64,000 nucleotides of DNA from DATBGO01 sp036558005 (lineage in GTDB: Bacteria; Actinomycetota; Actinomycetes; Streptosporangiales; Streptosporangiaceae). Below, one piece after another: positions 16,947 through 25,253 of this stretch (positions within the stretch are counted from its first letter, which is position 1; each line of letters opens with the position of its first letter). The notes beneath the pieces are model-generated. The model was not told the origin of the DNA. It saw nothing but the letters and a program-made list of their open reading frames with translations, and made no database searches. The stretch lies in assembly GCA_036558005.1 (NCBI GenBank), contig DATBGO010000360.1:1-64000 (forward strand). Direction: 5' to 3'. Made by a program: the position numbers and the translations under genes.

Positions 16947-17462
16947 ATGCCCGCTCGACAGCCCGATCCGGCCCGGCTGCTGGCCGCGGTCAACGCCCAG
17001 CACGCGGCGCTGTCCGCGCCGCCCTGGGCCGGGCCGCTGACCCCGGACGCGCTGGGCCTGGCCTGCGCCGCCGCGGTGCTGGCCGCGCTGGACGCCGGGC
17101 TGGCGCCGCTGCCGGCCGCCCAGCGCGGCGCGGTCAGCTACCTGCTGAACCTGCTCGCCGCCCGGGCACCGGGCCGGGCGGTGGAGGTGCGGGTCCCGCC
17201 GTACGCGGCGGTGCAGTGCGTGGCTGGCCCCCGGCACACTCGCGGCACCCCGCCGAACGTGGTGGAGACCGACCCGGTGACCTGGACCGAGCTCGCCGCC
17301 GGGCGGCTCGGCTGGGCCGCGGCGGTGGCGGCGGGCCGGGTGCGGGCCAGCGGGCCGCGCGCGGATCTGTCCGGCTACCTGCCGCTGGCCAGGCCCGGCC
17401 GGCTCACCGCTCCGCCGCCCGCCGCGCCGCCGTCAATAGACTTGCCTGGTGATCCCCGCTGA
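16947..17462 (+). CDS. SCP-family (sterol carrier-like) conserved actinobacterial protein
   Basis: This encodes 171 residues from ATG 16947; a start 57 bases earlier is possible but adds an unconserved leader. Its features are an Ala-rich N-terminal helix bundle, then GRAVEVRVPPYAAVQCV and PNVVETDPVTWTELAAGRLGW, patterns shared by proteins that actinobacterial genomes label sterol carrier family protein beside purF. Its stop codon lies 14 bases inside purF, so the two are probably coupled. Despite the name, no lipid ligand has been shown as far as I know. A role linked to purine synthesis is suggested only by conserved neighbourhood. Confidence 0.72.
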   Translation: MPARQPDPARLLAAVNAQHAALSAPPWAGPLTPDALGLACAAAVLAALDAGLAPLPAAQRGAVSYLLNLLAARAPGRAVEVRVPPYAAVQCVAGPRHTRGTPPNVVETDPVTWTELAAGRLGWAAAVAAGRVRASGPRADLSGYLPLARPGRLTAPPPAAPPSIDLPGDPR

Positions 17463-18912
17463 TGGCCGCCTGACGGACGAACTGAATCCAGCCGACCAGC
17501 CGCCCAGGGATGCCTGCGGAGTCTTCGGCGTCTGGGCGCCTGGCGAGGAAGTCGCCAAGCTCACCTACTTCGGCCTCTATGCGCTGCAGCACCGCGGCCA
17601 GGAGTCGGCCGGGATCGCGGTCAGCGACGGCAGCCGGATCGTGGTCTACAAGGACATGGGCCTGGTCCCGCAGGTCTTCGACGAGTCGACGCTGAACACG
17701 CTGCGCGGGCACATCGCGGTCGGGCACTGCCGGTACTCCACGACCGGCTCGTCGGTGTGGCAGAACGCCCAGCCGACGTTCCGGGCGACGCCGGGGGCCA
17801 GCATCGCGCTCGGGCACAACGGGAACCTGATCAACACCCTGGAGCTGGCCGCGCTGGCGGCCGGCGACCTGGACGCCAGCGGCGCGACCTCCGACACCGA
17901 CGTGCTGACCGCGCTGTTCGCCCGGCCCGGCGGCGGCAGCATCGAGGACGCCGCCGCCGCGACACTGCCGCTGGTCCGCGGCGCGTACTCGCTGGTGTTC
18001 ATGGACGAGCACACCCTGTACGCGGCCCGCGACCCGCAGGGCTTCCGGCCGCTGGTGCTGGGCCGGCTGGCCCGCGGCTGGGTGGTGGCCAGCGAGACCG
18101 CCGCGCTGGACATCGTCGGGGCGTCGTTCATCCGGGAGATCGAGCCGGGCGAGCTGGTCGCGATCAGCTCCGGCGGCGTCCGGTCCCGCACGTTCGCGGC
18201 CGCCGAGCCGCGCGGCTGCCTGTTCGAGTACGTGTACCTGGCCCGGCCCGACACCACGATCGCCGGGCGCAGCGTGCAGGCCACCCGGGTGCAGGTCGGC
18301 CGGACGCTCGCGGCCGAGCACCCGGCCGAGGCCGACCTGGTGATCCCGGTCCCGGAGTCAGGCACCCCGGCGGCCATCGGCTACGCGGAGGCCAGCGGCA
18401 TTCCCTACGGTCAGGGCCTGGTGAAGAACTCCTACGTCGGCCGGACCTTCATCCAGCCCAGCCAGACGCTCCGGCAGCGCGGGATCAAGCTCAAGCTGAA
18501 CCCGCTGCGGGACGTGGTGGCCGGCCAGCGGGTGGTCGCGGTCGACGACACGATCGTGCGCGGCAACACCCAGCAGGCCATCGTGAGCATGCTCAGGGAG
18601 GCCGGGGCCGCCGAGGTGCACGTCCGCATCTCCAGCCCGCCGATCACCTGGCCGTGCTTCTTCGGGATCGACTTCCCGACCCGGGCCGAGCTGATCGCCG
18701 GCAGCCAGTCGGTCGCCGAGATCGAGGCGTCGATCGGCGCGGACTCGCTCGGCTTCGTCTCGCTGGAGGGGCTGCTGGCCGCGACGACGTTGCCGGCCGG
18801 GCGGCTGTGCCGGGCCTGCTTCGACGGCGAGTACCCGGTCCCGGTCACGGCCGCCGAGCAGGGCAAGCACCTGCTGGAAGTGACCGCGAGGACCGGGGGA
18901 GACCAGCGCTGA
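17449..18912 (+). CDS. purF: Amidophosphoribosyltransferase PurF
   Basis: This encodes 487 residues starting at GTG 17449. Residues 1-22 (ending PPRDA) form a propeptide, and Cys23 in ACGVFGVWAPGEE would be the N-terminal nucleophile after cleavage. The glutaminase domain includes FGLYALQHRGQESAGIAV and GHCRYSTTGSS; the phosphoribosyltransferase domain includes VVAVDDTIVRGNTQQAI near residues 363-379. Cysteines in GCLFEYVYLA, WPCFFGID and LCRACFDGEYP match the four iron-sulphur ligands of the Bacillus-type enzyme, so an oxygen-sensitive 4Fe-4S cluster is likely. It catalyses the first committed step of purine synthesis. The purM start overlaps its stop by one base. Confidence 0.95.
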   Translation: MIPADGRLTDELNPADQPPRDACGVFGVWAPGEEVAKLTYFGLYALQHRGQESAGIAVSDGSRIVVYKDMGLVPQVFDESTLNTLRGHIAVGHCRYSTTGSSVWQNAQPTFRATPGASIALGHNGNLINTLELAALAAGDLDASGATSDTDVLTALFARPGGGSIEDAAAATLPLVRGAYSLVFMDEHTLYAARDPQGFRPLVLGRLARGWVVASETAALDIVGASFIREIEPGELVAISSGGVRSRTFAAAEPRGCLFEYVYLARPDTTIAGRSVQATRVQVGRTLAAEHPAEADLVIPVPESGTPAAIGYAEASGIPYGQGLVKNSYVGRTFIQPSQTLRQRGIKLKLNPLRDVVAGQRVVAVDDTIVRGNTQQAIVSMLREAGAAEVHVRISSPPITWPCFFGIDFPTRAELIAGSQSVAEIEASIGADSLGFVSLEGLLAATTLPAGRLCRACFDGEYPVPVTAAEQGKHLLEVTARTGGDQR

Positions 18913-20009
18913 TGCGGCCGGGCGGGAGCGGGCGGCAGGCAGCGCCCGGGCCGGGCCAGCCCGGCCCCGGTTACGCCGGGGCCGGGGTCGACATCGCCGC
19001 CGGGGAACAGGCGGTCGAGGCGATCCGGCCGGCCGTCGCGCGCACCGCCGGGCCCGAGGTGATCGGCGGCATCGGCGGCTTCGCCGGCCTGTACGACGCC
19101 GCGAAACTCCGCCAGTACCGGCGGCCGCTGCTGGCCACCGCGACCGACGGCGTGGGCACCAAGGTGGTGCTCGCCCGGCAGCTCGGGGTCTACGGCTCGG
19201 TCGGGATCGACCTGGTCGGGATGGTCGTCGACGATCTGGTGGTGTGCGGCGCGGAGCCGCTGTTCATGACCGACTACCTGGTCTGCGGCCGGGTCATCCC
19301 GCAGCGGGTCGCGCAGATCGTCGGCGGGGTCGCCGACGGCTGCGTGCTGGCCGGGTGCGCGCTGATCGGCGGGGAGACCGCCGAGCATCCCGGGCACCTG
19401 GGACCCGATGACTTCGACCTGGCGGGCGCGGCCACCGGCGTGGTCGAGGCGGACAGCATGCTCGGCCCGGACCGGGTCCGGGCGGGCGACGTGGTCGTGG
19501 CGCTCGCCTCATCGGGCCTGCACTCCAACGGCTACTCGCTGGTCCGGCAGATCATCAGCCGGCCGGGCGCCGGGCTGAGCCTGGACGCGGCGCCGGCCGA
19601 GCTCGGCCAGCCACTCGGCGCCGAGTTGCTGACCCCCACCAGAATCTACGCCAGGGACTGCCTGGCGCTGGCCCGGGCCTGCGACGTGCATGCCTACGCG
19701 CACGTCACCGGCGGCGGGCTGGCCGCGAACCTGGCCCGGGTGCTGCCGCCCGCCGCCGGTGCCGTGCTCGACCGGGCCAGCTGGCAGCCGCCGCCGGTAT
19801 TCGGCCTGCTGGCGGCGCGCGGCGGGGTGCCGGCCGCGGAGATGGAACAGGTCTTCAATATGGGGGTGGGCATGGCCGCCGTGGTCGGCCCGGCCGACGC
19901 GGACCGGGCGGTCAGATTGCTCGCCGGCCGTGACGTCCCGGCGTGGATGATCGGCGAGATCACCAGCGGGACCGGTCAGGCCCGGCTCGCGGGCCGGCAC
20001 CCTGGATGA
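18912..20009 (+). CDS. purM: Phosphoribosylformylglycinamidine cyclo-ligase (AIR synthetase) PurM
   Basis: This encodes 365 residues from ATG 18912 in a TGATG junction with purF. After a Gly/Pro-rich tail come YAGAGVDIAAGEQAVEAI, the conserved ATDGVGTKVVLARQLG, GIDLVGMVVDDLVVCGAEPL and LIGGETAEHPG, all typical of the PurM nucleotide-binding fold, and VTGGGLAANLARVLP near the end. It closes the imidazole ring in an ATP-dependent step that forms AIR. It is the last gene of the purine block and is convergent with the DUF3073 gene, 106 bases away. Confidence 0.95.
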   Translation: MRPGGSGRQAAPGPGQPGPGYAGAGVDIAAGEQAVEAIRPAVARTAGPEVIGGIGGFAGLYDAAKLRQYRRPLLATATDGVGTKVVLARQLGVYGSVGIDLVGMVVDDLVVCGAEPLFMTDYLVCGRVIPQRVAQIVGGVADGCVLAGCALIGGETAEHPGHLGPDDFDLAGAATGVVEADSMLGPDRVRAGDVVVALASSGLHSNGYSLVRQIISRPGAGLSLDAAPAELGQPLGAELLTPTRIYARDCLALARACDVHAYAHVTGGGLAANLARVLPPAAGAVLDRASWQPPPVFGLLAARGGVPAAEMEQVFNMGVGMAAVVGPADADRAVRLLAGRDVPAWMIGEITSGTGQARLAGRHPG

Positions 20010-20096
20010 GCCCGGGCAGCGCGCACCCGGGAATACCGCAGCGCTGATCAGTGCCCGGGGACCGCCGACGGGGCGATAACGCTACCGCTGGGCCAG

Positions 20097-20132
20097 TTCA
20101 GCCGCGGTTGCCCAGTCAGCCGCGGTTGCCCA
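20097..20132. repeat. 18-base tandem duplication at the 3' end of the DUF3073 gene
   Basis: TCAGCCGCGGTTGCCCAG occurs at 20097-20114 and again at 20115-20132. The unit contains the minus-strand stop codon TGA and the codons for LGNRG, so the downstream copy is a relic lying beyond the working stop. It looks like replication slippage. Confidence 0.8.
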
Positions 20133-20400
20133 GCCTTGCCTGCGCGGTGCCCACGCCATGCTGGTACTCGCCAGCCGGATCGCCGAGACTGTCGTCCTCG
20201 GACTCGTCCTCATCGTCAGGCTCGTCGTCATCCACGTCGTAGCGGTCTTCGAAATCCGCGTAAGCGTCATCGTCCTCCGCCTGCTGGTCCGTGCTGACGC
20301 CCAGCTCAGCCCGCAGCCTGTCAAGGTCGGTACCTCCGCCGCCGTACTTCAGCTGGCGGGCCACCTTGACCTGCTTGGCCTTGGCTCGGCCGCGCCCCAT
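20116..20400 (-). CDS. DUF3073 family protein
   Basis: This encodes 94 residues. The start is ATG 20400, supported by GAGGGGG upstream and by the invariant MGRGRAKAKQVKVARQLKY that opens all DUF3073 proteins. The basic N-terminal third is followed by DLDRLRAELGVS and a very acidic tail rich in Asp/Glu. The function is unknown; it is conserved across actinobacteria and sits next to purM and valine dehydrogenase in Streptomyces as I recall. The last six codons, including the stop, are tandemly duplicated in the DNA just downstream. Confidence 0.92.
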   Translation of the reverse strand: MGRGRAKAKQVKVARQLKYGGGGTDLDRLRAELGVSTDQQAEDDDAYADFEDRYDVDDDEPDDEDESEDDSLGDPAGEYQHGVGTAQARLGNRG

Positions 20401-20613
20401 TGGCTCGACCCCCTCGAACGTACGGGGCCCGCGGGGGCCCCTGGTCACCGCGCTGAGTGTTCTCAGTGCGCTGATGCTTGCGGGCTTTCTTGCACGCCAG
20501 ACTGACCCGCTGCCCTCCACCGCCGGGGGCGCAACGCGCTTCATGCCTGGCGTACATAGACAACCGTACCTGCTTTGCGCGGCGTGCGCCTCCGACCATT
20601 GCGGAAGGCAAGG

Positions 20614-21753
20614 TCAGCTACCTAGCCAGATACCCCGCAGGCGGCCCACCTCGGACATCCGCCGCTCGGCCAGCCGGTCGGCCGCCACGGCCGGCGGGAC
20701 GCCTTCCTGGTCGGCGCTCGCCAGGATCTTCCCGGTCGTCTCGAAGATCTGCTCCGCCCTCGACTTGGCCCGGTCGAAGCTGAAGCCGTCCAGCTCATCG
20801 GCGACCTGGATGACGCCACCGGAGTTGACCAGGTAGTCGGGCGCGTAGACGATTCCCCGCTCCGCGAGCTGCTTCTCCAGGCCAGGATGGGCCAGCTGGT
20901 TGTTGGCGGCACCGCAGACGATCCGCGCCCGCAACTGCCCGAGCGTCTCGTCGCTGACCGCGCCGCCCAGCGCGCACGGCGCGTAGATGTCGATCCCGTC
21001 GGCCAGCAGCTCGGTGCGGCCCGCCACCGCGGACACCGCCGGGTGCGCGGCCTGCATCCGGGCGACGGCGGCCGGGTCGACGTCGCAGATCACCACGTGC
21101 GCGCCCGCCTGCACCAGGTGCCCGACCAGCTGCCGCCCCACCTTGCCGACGCCCTCGATCCCGATCCGGCGGCCCGCCAGGCTGTCGGAGCCCCAGACGT
21201 GCTCCGCGGACGCGCGCATGCCCTGGAAGACGCCGAACGCGGTCAGCACCGACGAGTCACCCGAGCCGCCGTGCGCGACGGTCCGGCCGGTCACGTGCCG
21301 GGACTCGCGGGCGACGACATCCATGTCCTCGCTGTAGGTGCCCACGTCGCAGGCGGTGATGTAGCGGCCGCCGAGCGACTCGACGAAGCGGCCGAAAGCG
21401 CGCAGCAGGGCCTCGGACTTCAGCCGGGCCGGGTCCCCGATGATGACCGCCTTGCCGCCGCCGAGGTCCAGGCCCGCCAGCGCGTTCTTGTAGGCCATGG
21501 CGCGGGAGAGATTGAGCACATCCGCGAGCGCGGCGTCCTCGTCCGGGTAGGGATAGAACCGGGTACCGCCCAGCGACGGCCCGAGAACGGTGGAGTAGAT
21601 GGCGATGATCGCGCGCAGCCCGGTCGGGGCGTCGTGGCAGAACACCACCTGCTCATGACCGTTCTGGCCATGCGGGCTTACGGCGGGTACGTGAGTTACG
21701 TCACCTTCGCCGCCGGCGCGGGCGTCGTCGGCGGTCCCGAACACATTGGTCAC
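20614..21753 (-). CDS. vdh: Valine (Leu/Phe/Val) dehydrogenase
   Basis: This encodes 379 residues from GTG 21753. The N-terminal substrate domain carries GPSLGGTRFYPYPDE and AYKNALAGLDLGGGKAVI, with Lys89 and Lys101 matching the substrate and catalytic lysines of the amino acid dehydrogenase family. The Rossmann domain begins IGIEGVGKVGRQLVGHL near residue 196. It catalyses NAD-dependent oxidative deamination of branched-chain amino acids to oxoacids, the substrates of the bkd-type complex encoded at 8.1-11.8 kb. The gene position beside DUF3073 and upstream of bldC matches the Streptomyces vdh locus as I recall it. Leucine or phenylalanine preference cannot be excluded. Confidence 0.9.
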   Translation of the reverse strand: MTNVFGTADDARAGGEGDVTHVPAVSPHGQNGHEQVVFCHDAPTGLRAIIAIYSTVLGPSLGGTRFYPYPDEDAALADVLNLSRAMAYKNALAGLDLGGGKAVIIGDPARLKSEALLRAFGRFVESLGGRYITACDVGTYSEDMDVVARESRHVTGRTVAHGGSGDSSVLTAFGVFQGMRASAEHVWGSDSLAGRRIGIEGVGKVGRQLVGHLVQAGAHVVICDVDPAAVARMQAAHPAVSAVAGRTELLADGIDIYAPCALGGAVSDETLGQLRARIVCGAANNQLAHPGLEKQLAERGIVYAPDYLVNSGGVIQVADELDGFSFDRAKSRAEQIFETTGKILASADQEGVPPAVAADRLAERRMSEVGRLRGIWLGS

Positions 21754-21887
21754 GGCAGTGGGCTCCCGGCTCAGTCCCGCATCCCCGTTGATACGGGATC
21801 AAGAACCAGGGTATGCGCAGCCGGCCAGGCGGGAACTTGCCTCCATCTAACTGGCCGCGGCACGGGCCTTCTAAGCAGGGCCGGAGC

Positions 21888-22835
21888 ATGTCACGATTGA
21901 TCATGCTTCCGTGTGCGGTCTATCTGCGCGTGTATGAGCCGCTTTCGGCATTCGGCCCCGCGGAGCGGGCCCGCTGGCAGGCTTACGCCAGTTCGCCGGA
22001 CCGGCCGCGCCGGGCCGAGGCGCTCGAAGCCGAGCGCACCGAGGCACTTCGCCGGATTATTGCGCTACCTCCCATCGTTGTACCAGCTCAGGAGAGTTTG
22101 CACGCCTACGTGAGGTGGGCAGATGGAATTACGTACGTCTGTCCGTGGCAGACCAGGCTGCGGTCCTGGCTGGCCCTGGCCCGGCTGAGATCCACCGCGG
22201 GTCCGCTGCTGGCCGAGGCGCTCGCGCCGCGGCAGGCGCAGGAAGCCGCGCAGGAGTACGCGCGGCGGGAGAGGAAGGGGGTGCTGCCCAGGGTTCATAT
22301 CCAGAGCAGGACGTGGTCGGTGCCGCTCGCGTGGTTCGTCCCGTTCTCGCCGACCGAGCGCTGGCTGGTGCTGGGCTCGGCCGCCGAGCGGGACAGCAAG
22401 GGACCGGCGACCGCGTCAGCGACCCGGACGCTCATCTACGCGACGGCCATGGCGCAGGCGCGCAGGCGGGTGGCACGGGCGCTGGGAGCGGTCCGCCGCG
22501 CGTCCGGCCCGAAGGCCCGCCGCCGCGGGACGGGCGGCAGCCAGGGTGAGGACAGCGGCGCCCCGGCCACCGAGGCGATGATCAGGGCCAGCGCCCGGCT
22601 GGAGGAAGTGGGCCGCTGGCTGGAGGAGTTCCACCCGCACTCGCTGGTGGAACTGGATTACGGGGGGCTTGTGCAGTTGCTCGATGACGATGCGCTCCGC
22701 GCCGATCAGTCGGTCGCCGAGGTATCCGCCGCGGTCAGCGCACTTGCCAGCAAGGAGTACGAATTGGCCACGGCCATGTATCAGCGACTGCGGGCACGAT
22801 GGCGGGATCTGGAGGCGTTCCAGCACGCCAGCTGA
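21888..22835 (+). CDS. Conserved actinobacterial hypothetical protein upstream of bldC
   Basis: This encodes 315 residues from ATG 21888, with GGAG close upstream. It has no membrane segments. I recognise no catalytic motif. Visible features are a Trp/Arg-rich first half with YVRWADGITYVCPWQTRLRSW and WSVPLAWFVPFSPTERWLVL, a basic linker near 200-225, and a helical acidic C-terminal part that ends SKEYELATAMYQRLRARWRDLEAF. Proteins with this layout sit between vdh and bldC in other actinomycetes as I recall, so it is part of a conserved neighbourhood rather than an insertion. Function unknown. Confidence 0.75.
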   Translation: MSRLIMLPCAVYLRVYEPLSAFGPAERARWQAYASSPDRPRRAEALEAERTEALRRIIALPPIVVPAQESLHAYVRWADGITYVCPWQTRLRSWLALARLRSTAGPLLAEALAPRQAQEAAQEYARRERKGVLPRVHIQSRTWSVPLAWFVPFSPTERWLVLGSAAERDSKGPATASATRTLIYATAMAQARRRVARALGAVRRASGPKARRRGTGGSQGEDSGAPATEAMIRASARLEEVGRWLEEFHPHSLVELDYGGLVQLLDDDALRADQSVAEVSAAVSALASKEYELATAMYQRLRARWRDLEAFQHAS

Positions 22836-22966
22836 GGAGGCGGGGATGACTTTTCCGAATCCGCCCGTTGCGACGGTCCGTATCGCTAGAATCACGCAGC
22901 GTGACTCAGATCAGTGGAGCAACGGGGCAACTCACAACAGAAACTTTGCTCCTGGTGGTCGACTTG

Positions 22967-22979
22967 TCACCGCTGGTGA
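22967..22979. repeat. Short inverted repeat upstream of bldC
   Basis: TCACC GCT GGTGA forms a 5-base-arm palindrome. It lies immediately before the larger palindrome at 22985-23006, and the two together may form a regulatory region. Confidence 0.4.
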
Positions 22980-22984
22980 TGGCA

Positions 22985-23006
22985 ATATGGTCTGAGTAGA
23001 CCATAT
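22985..23006. promoter_or_regulatory. Perfect palindrome upstream of bldC, candidate operator
   Basis: ATATGGTCT (22985-22993) and AGACCATAT (22998-23006) are perfect reverse complements around GAGT. The AT-rich palindrome contrasts with the surrounding sequence, lies about 90 bases before the bldC start and is followed by no T tract, which favours an operator over a terminator. The binding protein is unknown. Confidence 0.55.
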
Positions 23007-23094
23007 GGGACATCCACGGCAGGCTCCAGGGAGGAGTCAGCAAGAGCAATACACGCAGGATCGCAGTACCGGTCCAGGAGGAGAGGCCGTAATT

Positions 23095-23298
23095 ATGTCT
23101 GCACGTACACCAGAGGCCGAGCCGCTGCTTACGCCAGCGGAGGTCGCAACGATGTTCCGGGTTGACCCGAAGACCGTCACGCGGTGGGCCAAGGCCGGGA
23201 AGCTGACGTCGATCCGTACGCTCGGCGGCCACCGCCGGTACCGGGAGACTGAGGTTCGCGCTCTGCTCGCGGGTATCCCGCAGCAGCGCTCAGAGTGA
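23095..23298 (+). CDS. bldC: BldC, MerR-like developmental DNA-binding protein
   Basis: This encodes 67 residues from ATG 23095, with GGAGGAGAGG upstream. The protein is a single winged helix-turn-helix of MerR type: LLTPAEVATMFRVDPKTVTR, then WAKAGKLTSIRTLGGHRRYR, ending GIPQQRSE. It matches Streptomyces BldC from memory at nearly every position. BldC binds AT-rich direct repeats cooperatively as asymmetric head-to-tail oligomers and holds back entry into reproductive growth. Such extreme conservation indicates the same role here. The long, relatively AT-rich leader with palindromes suggests regulated expression, possibly autoregulation. Confidence 0.97.
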   Translation: MSARTPEAEPLLTPAEVATMFRVDPKTVTRWAKAGKLTSIRTLGGHRRYRETEVRALLAGIPQQRSE

Positions 23299-23787
23299 CC
23301 ACTGGCCGCTACCCGGCGCTAAGAGTGCTGGGAACGCTCACGCACAGCGACGTGCGTAAGCCGCGGCCAGTGCAGGTAGCAAGGGGGGGTCGGCCCCGGC
23401 GGCCAGGAGTACGCCGCGACGGGGCACAATCCGTAGCGGGCGCCCGCGAGGGCGCTGTCCGAGCGGAGATAGCCGGGGTCGATCCGGCCTCCTTACAGCC
23501 GTGATGGCTGATCCGGAATTCTCACCGGTCACGCAGCCGGCCCGAGTTGGCTTCTGTACGTGATCGCCACACAACTTTTGGTAATTCCACCTCGCCGCAC
23601 GGGGGCTGGGTAATACTTGTCCGCATGCCGCCGTGGGGTGACGTCTGGCGGCTGACAAGCGATCGTGCACCAGTTGCTGTCGCCGCGTGCGTCCGGCGCA
23701 GGTGACGACGGTAGCGTGCGCGTGCGCTCCGGGGGGCCCGCCAGCAGGGGCCGGGCGTGCCGTCGCTTCGAGGGGGAGGGATCGCAC
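23299..23787. other. Intergenic region downstream of bldC
   Basis: In this 489-base stretch I see no credible gene; a 69-codon open frame at 23295-23504 has no ribosome binding site and a composition expected by chance. The segment 23530-23625 is clearly less GC-rich (for example CACAACTTTTGGTAATTCCA) and is the likely promoter region of the gene at 23788. Confidence 0.45.
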
Positions 23788-25020
23788 ATGCGTGATCCGG
23801 ATTTGGTGATGCGGGCACAGCGGGCAGCGGCAGCGCTGGAACGGGCCTGGGATCGGTATCGCACGATGCACGGGCTGGGCGCTGATCCCATGCCACCCAT
23901 CTCTAGCTACGTCGGCTACTCATTAGAAGAACCGTGGGGCGAGCCGCGGGTGGTGTTCGGCGTTGCCGCTGACGAGGCCGAGCAGATCGCGGTGCTGCTA
24001 GCGGGCCACGAGTGCGACGGGCCCGCGGCGCCTGGCGACCGCGGGCGGGGCAGCCACGTGCACGTCCCGGCGCAGGCACCGCCGGCCCCGGCGAGCCGCG
24101 GCCAGGCCCGCTCCGGCCAGGCCGATCCTGGCCAGGACCGGGTTGAGCAGGCCCGGTCCGATCCGGAGCGGACGGACCGGTCCAGGGCTGAGCGGTCCGG
24201 GCCGGAGCGGTCCCGGGCCGAGCGGCCAGGGCCGGAGGCAGGGCCGGGCGAGCACGCCGCGGCTGACCCGCTGGACACCGGCGGCCGGTCTCGGGAGGCT
24301 GGCGCGCAGCCGGGCGGCAGCCACTCCCAGCGGGAGTCGGCGGGCCGGTCCGCGCGCAAGAGCGGCCCGCCACTGGAATCCGGCAAGACACGGAAGGCCA
24401 GCGGGCCCCCGCCACCTCCGGCCGCGACGTACTCGCATGCCGCCCCGCCCGGCGGGCCGGCCGGGCTGCACCCCGGCCCGCAGAGCTACGGGCTGCCCGG
24501 TGCTGGCGGCCCGCGGCGCGCTGACGGCACTGGCGAGCTGATGGCGTTCCGGCCGCAGCACGAGCCGGACTCCTACTTCGATGGCCTGGACGGTGACCCG
24601 TTCCTGACCGGGCCGGACGAGCAGTGGACGGCCAGCCGGGGCCGGGGCGCGCGCGCCGGGGGCAGCCACGCCATGCCCAGGCAGCGCCGGGCCGGGCCGC
24701 AGCCGCCCCGCCCGGCGGCTGCCGGGACCGCCGGGCGGGCCAGCGGCCTGGACCCGGCCGGGCGCGGGAGCATCCCCTCGGTGTCAGCCGGGCAGGCGGG
24801 CTGGGCGTCGGGCGAACTGCCCGGCCAGGCCTCGCCCAGGGCCGGCCTGCCCGGGACCGGGGGGCCGCACGGCGGGCTGCCCGGTTCCGGACGGCTGACC
24901 AGCGGCCTGCCGGGGACCGGGCGGCTGAGTTCTGGCCTGCCCGGCCCGGCGCTGCCCGGTTCCGCCTTCGGCCATCACGGCCCGCCGGCTGGCGGCCGCC
25001 CGGGTGACGCGGTGTTCTAG
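23788..25020 (+). CDS. Conserved actinobacterial N-terminal domain with long disordered tail
   Basis: This encodes 410 residues from ATG 23788, behind GAGGGGGAGGG. The first 75 residues are well ordered: MRDPDLVMRAQRAAAALERA, then MPPISSYVGYSLEEPWGEPR and VFGVAADEAEQIAVLLAGH. This short domain occurs in other actinomycetes near bldC as I recall. From residue 80 the protein is Gly/Pro/Arg/Ser-rich, with charged repeats of the RSGPERSRAERPGPE kind around 115-155 and GLPGTG-type repeats near 350-400. It has no signal peptide or membrane helix. The tail looks intrinsically disordered. Function unknown. Confidence 0.75.
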   Translation: MRDPDLVMRAQRAAAALERAWDRYRTMHGLGADPMPPISSYVGYSLEEPWGEPRVVFGVAADEAEQIAVLLAGHECDGPAAPGDRGRGSHVHVPAQAPPAPASRGQARSGQADPGQDRVEQARSDPERTDRSRAERSGPERSRAERPGPEAGPGEHAAADPLDTGGRSREAGAQPGGSHSQRESAGRSARKSGPPLESGKTRKASGPPPPPAATYSHAAPPGGPAGLHPGPQSYGLPGAGGPRRADGTGELMAFRPQHEPDSYFDGLDGDPFLTGPDEQWTASRGRGARAGGSHAMPRQRRAGPQPPRPAAAGTAGRASGLDPAGRGSIPSVSAGQAGWASGELPGQASPRAGLPGTGGPHGGLPGSGRLTSGLPGTGRLSSGLPGPALPGSAFGHHGPPAGGRPGDAVF

Positions 25021-25048
25021 CCTGGCCGCCTTCGGCCATCACGGCCCG
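24962..25048. repeat. Direct repeat straddling the stop codon of the preceding gene
   Basis: A 23-base unit beginning CCGCCTTCGGCCATCACGGC is present at 24962-24984, inside the last codons of the gene ending at 25020, and at 25026-25048, just after the stop. The 64-base offset suggests a recent segmental duplication. Confidence 0.7.
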
Positions 25049-25057
25049 GGAAGATTC

Positions 25058-25092
25058 CGGCGGATGCACGGCGCGCAGTCGTGCATCCGCCG
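25058..25092. terminator. Strong hairpin downstream of the gene ending at 25020
   Basis: CGGCGGATGCACG (25058-25070) pairs perfectly with CGTGCATCCGCCG (25080-25092) around a 9-base loop. There is no T run, as is common for actinobacterial terminators. Confidence 0.65.
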
Positions 25093-25184
25093 ATTCCGGT
25101 CAATGTTTGCCCGACAGGCAGACGCGGGCATCGCGGCATGGCGACAATGACGGAGCAAGAACGGTGCTTGGATTCAGCCTCCGT

Positions 25185-25214
25185 TCAGGTTAGAAAGAAA
25201 TCGTTCTTACCTGA
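25185..25214. promoter_or_regulatory. AT-rich interrupted inverted repeat, candidate operator
   Basis: TCAGGTTAGAA and TTCTTACCTGA are inverted 11-base arms with one mismatch around AGAAATCG. The element lies 40 bases before the start at 25254 in an otherwise GC-rich setting, so it may bind a regulator of that gene. Confidence 0.4.
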
Positions 25215-25253
25215 GGTGCGCAGTGCTGGCCGCCCGGAAGGAGCGTTCTCCCG

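Noticed and set aside
23295..23504. 69-codon open frame after bldC
   Set aside because: Starts inside the bldC stop region without a ribosome binding site and has chance-like composition.
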